Shown: positions 7,509-18,049, counted from the first letter of the stretch. The stretch: DNA of 64,000 nt from Bacteroidales bacterium (GCA_017546585.1 JAFYWC010000021.1:60945-124944); one strand, 5' to 3'. Notes: a model not told the origin generated them from the letters alone. A program made the numbers and translations.

Positions 7509-9848
7509 ATGATGAAGAAGATAACATATATTGCAATCGCTGTTCTTTCAACTATTCTGGCGGTAGCCTGCCAGCCTGAACAGCTTGAGGTGGTGCGTGA
7601 GATCCAGCTTTCACAGACTGATGTGCAGATCGGAGCTCAGGGTGCATCGGTAAAGGTGGTTTACCAGATCGGTGGCGCAGAAAGCGGTGCTGTGGTTTCA
7701 GTGTCGAATGATGCCGAGTGGCTTTCAGTAAGCACAGGACTTCCGCGACTCATTGAGATCACCGCTTCCAGAAATGAGAGCGGAGCGGAGCGTGAGGCTG
7801 TGCTTGCCGTTTCATATCCGGGTTATGAGGATGTCACCATCACAGTATCACAGTCTGTATGGGAAACTCCGATCACTCTTACGATCAACGAAACAGAGGC
7901 CACTGCAATCATCTTCTCTGTGACAACTGCCGAGGACGGATTCGGTTGGGTCGGCCAGGTTGTCGGCAAGGAGTGGTTTGACGATATGGAGTCTGACGAT
8001 GCGATCTTCCAGGAAGACCTTTCGTACTATTCTCTCCAGGCAAGCAATGAGAATATCTCCCTTCAGGATTATCTCAAGACCATCATCAACAAGGGATCAT
8101 TCAGCAATCTCAAGTATAAGGGCCTGGATCCTAGCTCGGAGTATGTGGTCTATGTATACGGAATCACTGAAGACGGAGAACGCACTACAGACATCTATTC
8201 TGCAGCGGCGACAACTCTTCCTCCATACGATGGCCCGATATCTTTTGAGATCAGGATCACAGAGGAGAACAGCATTATGGATGTGACAGTGACTCCGGAT
8301 CACGATGGTGTGTATTACTACTGGAACCTTATGGACTGCGAGACATACGACAGTTATGCTTCACTCCACGGAGACGATCCTAAAGAGGTCTTCCAGGCTT
8401 ATGTGAACTGGGATATCCAGGATCTCATCGACTATGAATACCTTACCACAAGAGCCGAGTACTTCGAATGGTACAGCGATATCAATGAGGTGAACAGCCA
8501 GTTCGAATGTATGGCTTTGACAGAGTATATCGTCTTTGCCTGCAAGTGGGATGAGGACTGCAACTTCACAGGAGAGCCTGTCTATGAGTGGTACACTTCT
8601 TCGGATGTGGCGCCGTCAGACAATCAGTTCACAGTAACCATCGGTGATGATGTGGATCAGTCGTCTTTCTTTGTGGATGTGAAGACTGCCAACAATGATC
8701 CTTATGTGATGCTTGCTGAGCCTTCTGTCTTTATGGAGGGAATGAATGAGGATCAGATCTATGCACACCTTATTGAAGACTACGGTGCATTCGGTCTCAA
8801 TTATTATGTCTTCGAAGGCGATGTCGCAGGTAGAATGACAGGTCTTCAGCCTGACACCGAATACACTTTGGTGGTGTTCGGATTCAAGGCAGGAAAAAAG
8901 ACGACTGCAATGCAGACGTTCACTGTCAAGACTCTTTCTGCAGGTCCTGCTGAGGATTGTACTTTCGATTTCGTGCTTGACAAGGCAGAGTCGAATGCTC
9001 TCCACATAACAGTGACCCCTTCTGATGCGGCACACTACTACTATTGGTATGTATACTCCCTCGACACTACAGCAGATGATGTCAGAGAGGATGTCACAAA
9101 CCTCATCAACAAGACCTACTACGGCGATATGTACGAGTTCAGCTACTATGAACTCTCTCAGGGCAGGTCAACCGGAAACATTCCGTTCCTCGCTCCTGAA
9201 ACACAGTATAAAGTGGCTGCGGTCGTGATGGATCCAAGGAATGGAGAGTTCCTTGCTGACGTCATCTTCAGCGAGCCGTTCTCGACAGGAGAGGAGAACT
9301 ACTCTGACATTACCATCACCGCAACATTCGACAAGTTCTACGACGGTGACGACCTTTATGCTGTGAATCCGAATGCCGGAGCGCAGTACCAGGGATACGC
9401 AATGGTGCCTGTGACTGTGACCATCGACGGAGAATACAGCTCATACTATTACACCATCTTCGAGTATGTGACCGGTCTCGAGAACCCTGAAAAGTATCCA
9501 GACGCAGCTCTGTATCAGACTCTTGTGTATTACGGTGTCAACTATTCCGAGAGCGTCAACTTCCGTGCACCTTGGAACAAGGCTGTCGTGATTGCAGCAT
9601 TGGCTATCGATACGGAAGGCAGATACAGCCGCGTATACCGTCAGAAGTATACATTCAGAAAGTACAACGCTTCACCTATCAGCGACCTTCTCACTAAGTC
9701 GCTTGACAACCGCCCTGCTGTTAAGGTCCCTTATGCTTTGCCTGAGATGAAGGTGGAACTCATAAAGGACAGGCAGACCGGCGACGACAGGTTCAGCGCA
9801 GCCAAGATGGAGCAGGTCAGAAGAGAGAACAGAATCAGAAAATTCTAA
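7509..9848 (+). CDS. BACON-like, fibronectin-like repeat lipoprotein
   Basis: 779 residues from the ATG at 7509; a GTG at 7506 and an ATG at 7512 are alternative starts and 7512 (MKKITY) is equally plausible. The signal peptide ends in LAVAC. Residues ~25-115 resemble a BACON domain (EWLSVS..., then R-x-A-x-L-x-V-S-Y and a terminal V-T-V-S-Q). The rest consists of fibronectin-III-like repeats with recurring L-x-P-x-[ST]-x-Y endings (for example GLQPDTEYTLVVFG). No catalytic motif. It sits between the Omp28-like gene and susC, so it is probably a surface accessory of this uptake locus. Confidence 0.75.
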   Translation: MMKKITYIAIAVLSTILAVACQPEQLEVVREIQLSQTDVQIGAQGASVKVVYQIGGAESGAVVSVSNDAEWLSVSTGLPRLIEITASRNESGAEREAVLAVSYPGYEDVTITVSQSVWETPITLTINETEATAIIFSVTTAEDGFGWVGQVVGKEWFDDMESDDAIFQEDLSYYSLQASNENISLQDYLKTIINKGSFSNLKYKGLDPSSEYVVYVYGITEDGERTTDIYSAAATTLPPYDGPISFEIRITEENSIMDVTVTPDHDGVYYYWNLMDCETYDSYASLHGDDPKEVFQAYVNWDIQDLIDYEYLTTRAEYFEWYSDINEVNSQFECMALTEYIVFACKWDEDCNFTGEPVYEWYTSSDVAPSDNQFTVTIGDDVDQSSFFVDVKTANNDPYVMLAEPSVFMEGMNEDQIYAHLIEDYGAFGLNYYVFEGDVAGRMTGLQPDTEYTLVVFGFKAGKKTTAMQTFTVKTLSAGPAEDCTFDFVLDKAESNALHITVTPSDAAHYYYWYVYSLDTTADDVREDVTNLINKTYYGDMYEFSYYELSQGRSTGNIPFLAPETQYKVAAVVMDPRNGEFLADVIFSEPFSTGEENYSDITITATFDKFYDGDDLYAVNPNAGAQYQGYAMVPVTVTIDGEYSSYYYTIFEYVTGLENPEKYPDAALYQTLVYYGVNYSESVNFRAPWNKAVVIAALAIDTEGRYSRVYRQKYTFRKYNASPISDLLTKSLDNRPAVKVPYALPEMKVELIKDRQTGDDRFSAAKMEQVRRENRIRKF

Positions 9849-9859
9849 TATAAGACATC

Positions 9860-12800
9860 GTGCGAAGAGTCCTTTTGATAATTATCCTTGCGGTCTCATC
9901 GTGGGTTGCCTCTGCTCAGGTGAGCACGGCCGTCCTGAAGGGTACTGTGATCGATGCTGCTGACGGATACCCCCTCATCGGTGTGTCCGTTATGCTCAAC
10001 GGTACAAAGCAGGGAACTGTTACTGACATAGACGGCTCATACGAACTCAAGGTGCCTCAGGACAAGTGTGAGGTGGTGTTCTCGTATGTGGGCTATGATG
10101 ATGTGGTCAAGGCATACACTACCAAGAACGCCTCGTCATTTTCACGCATCGTTATGAGTGCCAATGCGGAGCAGTTGGCAGATGTGGTCGTTACCGGAGT
10201 GTATGAGAGAAAGAAGGAAAGCTTTACCGGAGCGTCGGCGACATTCAAGACCGACCAGCTGAAGGCGGTCGGCTCGTCGAATGTCCTGCAGAGCCTCAAG
10301 ACTCTTGACCCGTCGTTCAAGATGATGGAGAGCACGCAGTTCGGATCGAACCCTAACGTGATGCCGGACATCGAGATCCGAGGAAAGACAAGTGTGGCGG
10401 GAATGAAGGAGGAGTACGGAACCGATCCTAACCAGCCTCTGTTCATCCTGGATGGTTTCGAGACCACGTTGGAGACCATTATGAACCTGAATATGAACCG
10501 CGTGGCTTCGGTGACTATCCTCAAGGATGCCGCTTCCACAGCCATCTACGGTTCCAAGGCGTCAAACGGAGTCGTAGTCATCGAGACAAAGGCTCCGGCA
10601 AGAGGCCGACTCCAGCTTTCATACAAGGGTGACTTCGGACTTTCTTTGGCTGACCTCAGTGATTACAATCTTATGAACTCCCGTGAGAAACTCGAGTTCG
10701 AGACTCTGGCAGGAGTATACAGGGACAATACCAACGATCCTTTCGCCCAGATCAGACTTGACAATCTCCGAAACGAGCGACTCAAGGAAATCGAAAGGGG
10801 AGTGGACACATATTGGCTCAGCGAGCCTGTCCGTCCTGGCTTCACCCACAAACACAACATCTATGCGGAAGGTGGCGAGGACAAGATCAGGTACGGTATC
10901 GGACTCAGCCTCGGAAACGTGGCCGGAGTGATGAAGGATTCAGACAGACAGACCCTTGAAGGCAATGTGGACCTGATCTATCGTACAGGCAAGTTCCAGT
11001 TCAGCAACAAACTTTCAATCAATTGGCTTGACGTTACAAATCCGACAGTGTCATTCGCTGAATATGCATACGCGAATCCGTATTACAGAAAATACAATGC
11101 TGACGACGGCATAGACAAGTATCTGTATTATCCGGAAGAAGGAATAGACGACTATCCTGTTGCCAATCCGCTTTGGAATGCCCATCTGAACAACTGGGAT
11201 ACCGCTTCAGGTTTCGGCTTCACCAACAACTTCATCTTCGAGTGGTTTGTGACCAAGGAATTGCGCTTCAGAGCCAAGTTCGGTCTCACCAAGCAGGATG
11301 ACGACGAGCAGACACGTCTGTCTCCGCAGCACACTCAGTTCGATGATTCCGGAGAGACTGAGAAAGGTCTCTATACCCATACCCAGATCAAGGAACTTTC
11401 CTACGAGGGAGATGTCGCCGTGACTTTCGGTAAGCTCTTCGCAAAGAAGCATATGGTCAACGCTGTGGGAGGATTCAACTTCAGCAACAACCATCGTCAG
11501 GTATACGGATATTCTGCGACAGGCTTCACCGACGACCAGTTCGATGCGCCTTCGTTCGCGAACGGCTATCCGGTAGGCGATTCGCCGGATTATAACGAGA
11601 GCCTCAAGCGTGCGGCCAGCTTTTATATCAACGGTGGCTATGCATATGCGGAGCGCTACCTCCTCGACTTCAACTACCGTCTCGACGGCGCTTCGATGTT
11701 CGGAACAGGCAACCGTTTCAGGAACACCTGGTCTGTGGGAACCGGATGGAACATCCACAAGGAGCCGTTTATGAAGGACAACGACTTCTTCTCGCTTCTG
11801 AAGGTCCGTGGTTCCATCGGAAATCCTGGAAACCAGAACTTCTCGGCTTACCAGGCATTTTCGACATACAAGTTCAACGGATGGATGACCAATGTGTTCG
11901 GAACCGGAGTAATCCTCAATGCCCTTGGAAATGCAGACCTCGCTTGGCAGGAGACCACCAACTATGACATCGGTGCCGACCTCACATTCTGGGGTGAGAG
12001 AATCAATATGACCCTGGACTATTATTGGAAGCATACGGATCCGCTTCTTGCAGTGATCACGACTCCAGGTTCTATGGGTGTGACGAGCGTCGCTATGAAT
12101 GCCGGAAGTCAGAAGACAAGGGGATGGGAGACCTCTATCAGAGTGTCTCCGGTATACAAACCGTCTGAAGGCATCATCTGGAACATATCATTCAATGCTA
12201 CGAGTGCGAAGTCGGAGTATGCGAACATCGGCAACTCCTTCGCCGCCCTGAACGAAAGCGGCAAGTCGTCACTTGTAGGAACGACGCGATACTATGACGG
12301 AGGAAGCCCTACCGCGATCTGGGCCGTTCGCTCTGCGGGAATCGATCCTGCTACCGGAAAGGAACTCTTCATCAAGAAGGACGGAACCTATTCGTTCACT
12401 TATGACGTGAATGACGAAGTGGTTGTGGGAGATACACAGCCGAAGGTGGAAGGTCTGGTAGGTACATCATTGTATTTCAAGGGACTTTCTGTTGGATGTT
12501 ACCTCAGATATCGCTGGGGCGGTCAGGTGTTCAACTCGTCACTTTTCCAGAAGGTGGAGAACATCGGAACACAGGAGGTGTACAACAACCAGGACAAGCG
12601 AGCTCTCTATGACCGCTGGTCTGAAAACAATCGCGACGCATATTTCAAGGGAATTTCGCTTGTGCAGCGTACTGAGAAGTCTTCACGTTTCGTGATGGAT
12701 GACAATTCCCTGGTGGGAGAGTCGTTCAATGTGGGCTACGAGTTCCCGGACAAGATCGCGCGCAAGATGAGGATCGGAGCGATGAACGTCCAGCTCACTA

Positions 12801-12898
12801 TGTCGGACGTGTTCAGAGCGACATCCGTGAGAGTGGAGCGAGGAATCGATTATCCGTTTGCAAGAACGGTCACAATGTCATTGGGTATCACATTCTAA
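9860..12898 (+). CDS. susC-like: SusC/RagA-family TonB-dependent outer-membrane transporter
   Basis: 1012 residues from a GTG start 11 bases after the previous gene. A Sec signal ends in VASAQ. Residues 20-110 are the carboxypeptidase-regulatory-like domain (GTVIDAADGYPLIGVSVML, then GTVTDIDGSYEL). A TonB-dependent plug follows, with VVVTGVYERKK and the diagnostic DAASTAIYGSKASNGVVVIE at about residues 215-234. A long beta-barrel region ends in ITF. SusC proteins import oligomers across the outer membrane with TonB energy and pair with SusD. susD follows 12 bases later. The cargo here is unknown. Confidence 0.97.
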   Translation: MRRVLLIIILAVSSWVASAQVSTAVLKGTVIDAADGYPLIGVSVMLNGTKQGTVTDIDGSYELKVPQDKCEVVFSYVGYDDVVKAYTTKNASSFSRIVMSANAEQLADVVVTGVYERKKESFTGASATFKTDQLKAVGSSNVLQSLKTLDPSFKMMESTQFGSNPNVMPDIEIRGKTSVAGMKEEYGTDPNQPLFILDGFETTLETIMNLNMNRVASVTILKDAASTAIYGSKASNGVVVIETKAPARGRLQLSYKGDFGLSLADLSDYNLMNSREKLEFETLAGVYRDNTNDPFAQIRLDNLRNERLKEIERGVDTYWLSEPVRPGFTHKHNIYAEGGEDKIRYGIGLSLGNVAGVMKDSDRQTLEGNVDLIYRTGKFQFSNKLSINWLDVTNPTVSFAEYAYANPYYRKYNADDGIDKYLYYPEEGIDDYPVANPLWNAHLNNWDTASGFGFTNNFIFEWFVTKELRFRAKFGLTKQDDDEQTRLSPQHTQFDDSGETEKGLYTHTQIKELSYEGDVAVTFGKLFAKKHMVNAVGGFNFSNNHRQVYGYSATGFTDDQFDAPSFANGYPVGDSPDYNESLKRAASFYINGGYAYAERYLLDFNYRLDGASMFGTGNRFRNTWSVGTGWNIHKEPFMKDNDFFSLLKVRGSIGNPGNQNFSAYQAFSTYKFNGWMTNVFGTGVILNALGNADLAWQETTNYDIGADLTFWGERINMTLDYYWKHTDPLLAVITTPGSMGVTSVAMNAGSQKTRGWETSIRVSPVYKPSEGIIWNISFNATSAKSEYANIGNSFAALNESGKSSLVGTTRYYDGGSPTAIWAVRSAGIDPATGKELFIKKDGTYSFTYDVNDEVVVGDTQPKVEGLVGTSLYFKGLSVGCYLRYRWGGQVFNSSLFQKVENIGTQEVYNNQDKRALYDRWSENNRDAYFKGISLVQRTEKSSRFVMDDNSLVGESFNVGYEFPDKIARKMRIGAMNVQLTMSDVFRATSVRVERGIDYPFARTVTMSLGITF

Positions 12899-12910
12899 AC
12901 GGAGGACAGT

Positions 12911-14359
12911 ATGAAGAGAATATTTGCATATATGATCGCAGCGGCGCTGCTGACCCTCACTTCCTGTGATGCCTGGCTCAATGTGAAGCCGTATGACAAG
13001 ATGTCCGAGGAGGAACTCCTGTCGACAGAGGCGGGATTCATAAAACTCCTCAACGGAATATATATCGAACTGAACAGCGATATGCTTTATGGTGCAGCCC
13101 TCTCGGTCGAGATGGTGGAGATTATGGGTGGCGCGTATGTAATCGGAACCGATAACTCGGTGTGGGGCAACTATGCCGACCTCGCCGCCTACAAATACCA
13201 GACGGATTACTGGCGTGCACGACTCAACGAGACCTGGAACAAGGCATATGCTCTGATTCTTAACTGCAACCTGCTTCTTGAGAATCTCGAGAAGACAACG
13301 GTGAAGTTCTCGGGTGACAACTACAGGGTCATCAAGGGAGAGGCATTGGCGTTAAGAGCAATGCTGCATTTTGATATGCTCCGACTTTTCGGTCCGGTGT
13401 ATTCACAGAATCCTGATGCCGTGGCCATCCCTTATTACAAGAAATATTCGGTTACCCCTAATGCGCTTCTGATGGCATCTGAAGTCGCTGCAGAGGTGAT
13501 CAGAGACCTTAACGAAGCGAGAATCCTGCTTGCCAATGATCCTGTGAGGACTTCCGGCACAATGACTTCCGCTCCTGCCGATGGCTCGTCGACGTTTATG
13601 TACTATCGTAACCTCCGTCTGAACTACTATGCCGTGACAGCCCTTCTGGCGCGTACAGGACTGTACTTCGGAGACAGGGAGGCTGCATATGATTATTCGA
13701 CAGAGGTCATTCAGGCATCATCCGATGGCATCTTCCCGTTCGTGGACAAGAATCTGGTCATCGGTTCTCCTGACGATCCGGACCGCATCTTCTCATCGGA
13801 GGTGATCTTTGCATTGTCGCATTCTCAGAGGAACAAACTGTTCAAGGGATATTATGATCCGAGCCGCATTCCGAACTATGTGTTCAGAATGGACAACGAC
13901 CTGATGAACAACATCGTTTACGGAGGCGGTGCGACTACCGGAGGTCATCAGGATGACTACCGTTATAGAGTGAACTGGGTGGCTACCGGAGCAAACCGCT
14001 ATTTCTACAAATATTCGGATATGGTGGATGCCGGAAGCATACAGAATACTATGATACCGATGATACGTCTTGGCGAGATGTACCTTATCGCAGCGGAAAG
14101 CCGCTCCGCAGATATCGCTGCTGGAGTGGGTTTCGTGAACCAGCTCCGTTCGAACAGGGGAGTAGGCAATCTTTCCGCTCTCACAAAGGAACTCCTCCAG
14201 TACGAATATATCCGCGAGATGTATGGTGAAGGACAGCTGTTCTTTATGTACAAGAGAATGTATTCGCCTGTGATCGTGTCGTCGACTGCAAGCAAGAACC
14301 CAAGCCCAAGCAATGCAGTATTTGTGTTGCCGCTTCCGTCATCTGAAACAGACAATTGA
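12911..14359 (+). CDS. susD-like: SusD/RagB-family substrate-binding lipoprotein
   Basis: 482 residues. Lipobox LTLTSC (Cys19), followed by the SusD-type N-terminus (LNVKPYDKMSEEELLSTEAG) and TPR-like helices including AYALILNCNLLLENLEK and KGEALALRAMLHFDMLRLFG, a hallmark of the family. Near the C-terminus is IRLGEMYLIAAES followed by a Y-I-R-E-M-Y-G-E-G segment. It forms the lid over the SusC barrel and binds substrate at the cell surface. It sits 12 bases after susC, and the next gene starts one base after its stop. Confidence 0.96.
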   Translation: MKRIFAYMIAAALLTLTSCDAWLNVKPYDKMSEEELLSTEAGFIKLLNGIYIELNSDMLYGAALSVEMVEIMGGAYVIGTDNSVWGNYADLAAYKYQTDYWRARLNETWNKAYALILNCNLLLENLEKTTVKFSGDNYRVIKGEALALRAMLHFDMLRLFGPVYSQNPDAVAIPYYKKYSVTPNALLMASEVAAEVIRDLNEARILLANDPVRTSGTMTSAPADGSSTFMYYRNLRLNYYAVTALLARTGLYFGDREAAYDYSTEVIQASSDGIFPFVDKNLVIGSPDDPDRIFSSEVIFALSHSQRNKLFKGYYDPSRIPNYVFRMDNDLMNNIVYGGGATTGGHQDDYRYRVNWVATGANRYFYKYSDMVDAGSIQNTMIPMIRLGEMYLIAAESRSADIAAGVGFVNQLRSNRGVGNLSALTKELLQYEYIREMYGEGQLFFMYKRMYSPVIVSSTASKNPSPSNAVFVLPLPSSETDN

Positions 14360-14360
14360 T

Positions 14361-15113
14361 ATGAATAGATATACCATCATATTGCTGGCGGCGTTCCTCG
14401 CTCTGGTATCCTGCGTGGAACGCACCCCCGGCCACTTCCAGGATATTTCCGGTGTGTATTTCAACAATATGACCGGAACGATGCAGGTTACAGACAGCCT
14501 GGACGTTACCTTTGTCTATACGGCAGGAGATGATCTGGATGTACCTGTAAGAGTGCAGCTTCTGGGAAGGACCTCTTCCGACGACAGGGCATTCGCCATC
14601 ACTGTTTCGTCAGAGAATGCTGAGGAGGGCATCGACTATGTGCTCCCTGCCGATGCCGTCATACCGACAGGCGCTTCATATGCGGACTACATAGTGACGC
14701 TCAAAAGGACAGAGGCGCTCAAGTCGGAGAAGAAGATGATATTCCTGCAGATACATTCCAATGAGAATTTCGGTCTTCCCGTGACGAATGTCATCCAGTA
14801 TAAGGACACAGTCTCTACTTTGGAGTACAGGATATATTTTTCGGATATGTTCACCAAGGCACCGGCTGCCTGGGATGCGAATCTTGTAGGAGTCTTCACT
14901 CAGCAGAAGTTCGAACTGATCTGCAAGGTGCTGGACATCGATCCTGCGGATTTCAATGATCCGAGCGTGATTACTCTCGCGAAACTGCTGTACATCAGTG
15001 CAGAGATGTCCTCCTATGTGGAAGAACAGGTGGAGAAGAAGGATGCAGGGCTGCCTTATGACGAGAATGCCTTTGACAAAGAGACAGGAGAACCGTTGAA
15101 CTTCAGGAAATGA
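14361..15113 (+). CDS. DUF4843-like lipoprotein
   Basis: 250 residues. Signal ends in LALVSC (Cys18). After the anchor the protein reads FQDISGVYFNN and DSLDVTFVY, then GRTSSDDRAFAITV and GIDYVLP. This layout matches DUF4843-type lipoproteins that routinely follow SusD in Bacteroidetes loci lacking carbohydrate enzymes. The start is one base after the susD stop and the end overlaps the next gene by 4 bases (ATGA), indicating coupled translation. Probably an accessory surface component of the SusCD transporter; biochemical function unknown. Confidence 0.8.
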   Translation: MNRYTIILLAAFLALVSCVERTPGHFQDISGVYFNNMTGTMQVTDSLDVTFVYTAGDDLDVPVRVQLLGRTSSDDRAFAITVSSENAEEGIDYVLPADAVIPTGASYADYIVTLKRTEALKSEKKMIFLQIHSNENFGLPVTNVIQYKDTVSTLEYRIYFSDMFTKAPAAWDANLVGVFTQQKFELICKVLDIDPADFNDPSVITLAKLLYISAEMSSYVEEQVEKKDAGLPYDENAFDKETGEPLNFRK

Positions 15114-16666
15114 GAAATTTAGTCTACATATCACTGCTGGCTTTGACGCTGCTTGCAGCAGCCTGCAGCCAGGACAAGGGCAACTACGATTACGTTGACC
15201 TCAAGGAGCCTGTGATCACCGGTCTCGAGGATCAGAGTGTGCAGACGTTCTCAAGGCTTCAGTTGGAACCGGATCTGGGAACCGAGGAGTTTCCGGAGGG
15301 GGAGTATGCATATGAGTGGAGCGTGCTGAATCAGAATGCTGCCGAGGAGGCAGTTGTGATCGGGACCGAAAGAAGGTTGGATTATGAGGTTACCCTCGCG
15401 CCGGGAGCCTATACTCTGTATTTTACTGTCACTCAGATTTCCACAGGGCTGTACTGGCAGAAGGAAGTCAGTCTTCTTGTCAGTTCCTCTATGTCAGAAG
15501 GCTGGATGGTACTGTGCTCGGAGAGTGGACGCGCAAGGCTGGATTTTGTCTCTGCGCTTACATCGGAGACAATGCAGGATGTGCTCAGAGGCAGTGCAAT
15601 GCCTGAAATGCACGGTCCCCGCAGGATCCAGTGGCTTTCGGAAAAGACGGATGTATCATCACCATACTACCTCTTGACTGATGACGGTGCCACAAGATTG
15701 GGCAGGGATGCGTTCGAGTGGAAACCGGAGTATGATTTTGCATATGAAGTGGCCGTTCCGGAGAAACTCACACCGCACGGAATCGTTTCGTCCGGCTTCG
15801 GAAAGGTTATCGTCAGCGGCACGGATGCACATTATTGCGAGATTATGGGTATCGACGGACTTTACGGAAGTGCCGTGAACAAGGGCTTTGCTGTCGCCCC
15901 ATATGTGGGAGCGAATGCGCTTGCGACACAGATATATGCGGCGGTGCATCTCCTGTATGATGTCGACAACAAGAGATTTATGGCATATTGCCCTCTTCTG
16001 GCAGCCAATGACCTGGGCCGTCTTGATCCGGTTGCGGATATGGATGAGATGGGAAAGATCGCTGAAGGAATGGCTCCAGGTGCGGGAGTCTTGGGTGATG
16101 CGTTTGACAGATGGCCTGTCGGAATGGATCTCGTCTATATGGAGAACACCAGATATGATCCGGGCAATGCAAAGATGGGTCTGACCTATTCTATTCTGAA
16201 GGACGGCAATGACTGCCATCTTTACGGTATCCAGCTCGGAGATATGTTGAGATATGCAGACTGCACTTACGTGTTGGGCAAGGGATTCTATGCGGACCTT
16301 TCGCAGTGCAGAAATATTCTTCACGACGATGCGCTTTATGCGTTCAGTTCATTGAAGAGCTATATGTATTATGCTGTCGGCAATACGCTCTATAGAGTGG
16401 ATCTGTCCCAGCAGCCTGCACAGGCTGAAGTGCAGTTCGTTCTTTCAGGTGAGGAGATCACAATGCTGAAGTTCAATCTCTACAGAAAGAGCGAGAATAT
16501 GCAGAAGAGTTACGACCTTGTCATAGGTTCTTCTAAAAACGGAAAGGGAATGCTGAGAGTCTACGAAGGACGTGAGTCCGGAGGAGACTTCAGTTCAGTA
16601 ACGCCTCAGGTCTATGATGGATTTGCAAGAATCGTGGATGCTGAGTATAAGGAAAGAGTATATTAA
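15110..16666 (+). CDS. PKD-like family lipoprotein
   Basis: 518 residues. Lipobox LLAAAC (Cys19). Residues ~30-130 form a PKD/Ig-like beta sandwich (YAYEWSVLNQ, then a T-L-Y-F-T-V-T strand). This is followed by a domain beginning SSSMSEGWMVLCSESG, a sequence typical of the PKD-like lipoproteins found next to DUF4843 proteins and SusC/D pairs. The C-terminal part has propeller-like repeats (GNTLYRVDL). The gene starts inside the stop of the DUF4843-like gene (4-base overlap). Likely a surface accessory protein; ligand unknown. Confidence 0.8.
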   Translation: MRNLVYISLLALTLLAAACSQDKGNYDYVDLKEPVITGLEDQSVQTFSRLQLEPDLGTEEFPEGEYAYEWSVLNQNAAEEAVVIGTERRLDYEVTLAPGAYTLYFTVTQISTGLYWQKEVSLLVSSSMSEGWMVLCSESGRARLDFVSALTSETMQDVLRGSAMPEMHGPRRIQWLSEKTDVSSPYYLLTDDGATRLGRDAFEWKPEYDFAYEVAVPEKLTPHGIVSSGFGKVIVSGTDAHYCEIMGIDGLYGSAVNKGFAVAPYVGANALATQIYAAVHLLYDVDNKRFMAYCPLLAANDLGRLDPVADMDEMGKIAEGMAPGAGVLGDAFDRWPVGMDLVYMENTRYDPGNAKMGLTYSILKDGNDCHLYGIQLGDMLRYADCTYVLGKGFYADLSQCRNILHDDALYAFSSLKSYMYYAVGNTLYRVDLSQQPAQAEVQFVLSGEEITMLKFNLYRKSENMQKSYDLVIGSSKNGKGMLRVYEGRESGGDFSSVTPQVYDGFARIVDAEYKERVY

Positions 16667-16677
16667 ACAACAGATAA

Positions 16678-18048
16678 ATGAAAGGCTTATATTATCTTGT
16701 TCTGTCATTGATGCTTGCGGTGGGATGCACTGGAAGTGCCGGCAGAATCGCTAAAGGTGATGTCGTGCTTCAGGTGGAGGTGGTTTCGCCTGTTGCCAAT
16801 GACGTCGTACTGGTTCACCACAATGAAATATCTCATCAGCATCTGGATGAGAACGGCTGTACTGTCTTCACTCTTGAAGGCGTGGATGCCGGCTATATCA
16901 AGCTTTTCCACGGAAGGGAGTCGCTTCGACTCTATGTGGAAGGAGGCGATGTGGCAAAACTGACATTCCGTGGAGGTAGAATGACCTCTGCGTACAGTTT
17001 TGAGGGAGCGAAGGAGCAGGCTGTGAAGTATCTCAACACGATTTCTCTGATCGCGCTTCCGGATGAGGCGTTCGCTCTTGGATTCGATGAATATGTAGAG
17101 CGTCTGAAGGATAAGGAGAACGATGCACTCAAGATACTTAAGGCTACCGATCTCTCGTCTGCAAAAGGCTTCCTGAAGATGGAGCAGGCGAGAATAAAGT
17201 ACTCGTATGGCTCGGCTTTGCTTATGTACCCGATGGGACATATGCTGATGGCTCACGATGCTTCATACAGACCGGATGAGGCATATTACGAGATGATCGA
17301 CAGCTATGTTGTCGAGGATGGTCAGCTTGCTGCGCTTGATGAGTACCGCGCTTTCGTTTCTGAGGCTATGCACGTGCTTGATGCCGACAATCGCAGCGTA
17401 CGTGAGGTCTATCCGAAGACTGTAGCTCAGATGAGGTATGCTGCAGACCGCCTTGAGAATGCCGAAGTCAGGGAAATCATCATCCATCACATCGCTGCCG
17501 AATATGTGGACAATTTTGGTATCAAAGGGGTCAACGAACTTGGCAATATCTACAACACATATGTGCATAGCCCTGCGTTGATGTCCTCTATGGTGAAGAA
17601 GTATGAAAGATGGGACCTTTCTCTCCCAGGCAAGTTCTCGCCGTCATTCAAGGCTGAGGATATCAACGGCAAGGAGTATACTTTGGCGGACTTCAGAGGC
17701 AAATATGTATATATCGACCTTTGGGCAACCTGGTGTGGCCCCTGCAAGCGAGAGTTCCCTTATATGAAGGCCCTTGAGAAGGAGTTCGAGGGTGCTCAGA
17801 TCGTCTTCCTTGGCCTTTCTGTCGACAAGGACAAGCAGGCTTGGAAGAAGATGGTACGTTCGGGAGAACTTTCCGGAGTGCAGCTTTACCTCGGACCGCA
17901 GAGCAAGTTCCAGGAGGCATACAGAATTGAAGGCATTCCTCGTTTCATCCTTTTGGACAAGGAGGGAAAAATCCTGAACAACGATATGTTCCGTCCTTCT
18001 GAAGAAATGACAGCCCAGACATTGAGAAATCTAGAAGAAATACGATAA
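16678..18048 (+). CDS. TlpA-like thiol-disulfide oxidoreductase lipoprotein
   Basis: 456 residues. Signal ends in LAVGC (Cys17), so the protein is lipid-anchored. The N-terminal ~100 residues are a DUF4369-like beta domain, the middle is helical, and the C-terminal ~140 residues are a TlpA/AhpC-TSA thioredoxin domain with WCGPCK at residues 352-357 and the cis-Pro segment EGIPRFILLD. Such proteins reduce or shuffle disulfides in exported proteins. It sits 11 bases after the PKD-like gene and one base before the next gene, within the SusC/D transcript. Together with the Omp28-like proteins it puts at least two thioredoxin folds in this locus. Confidence 0.92.
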   Translation: MKGLYYLVLSLMLAVGCTGSAGRIAKGDVVLQVEVVSPVANDVVLVHHNEISHQHLDENGCTVFTLEGVDAGYIKLFHGRESLRLYVEGGDVAKLTFRGGRMTSAYSFEGAKEQAVKYLNTISLIALPDEAFALGFDEYVERLKDKENDALKILKATDLSSAKGFLKMEQARIKYSYGSALLMYPMGHMLMAHDASYRPDEAYYEMIDSYVVEDGQLAALDEYRAFVSEAMHVLDADNRSVREVYPKTVAQMRYAADRLENAEVREIIIHHIAAEYVDNFGIKGVNELGNIYNTYVHSPALMSSMVKKYERWDLSLPGKFSPSFKAEDINGKEYTLADFRGKYVYIDLWATWCGPCKREFPYMKALEKEFEGAQIVFLGLSVDKDKQAWKKMVRSGELSGVQLYLGPQSKFQEAYRIEGIPRFILLDKEGKILNNDMFRPSEEMTAQTLRNLEEIR

Positions 18049-18049
18049 T

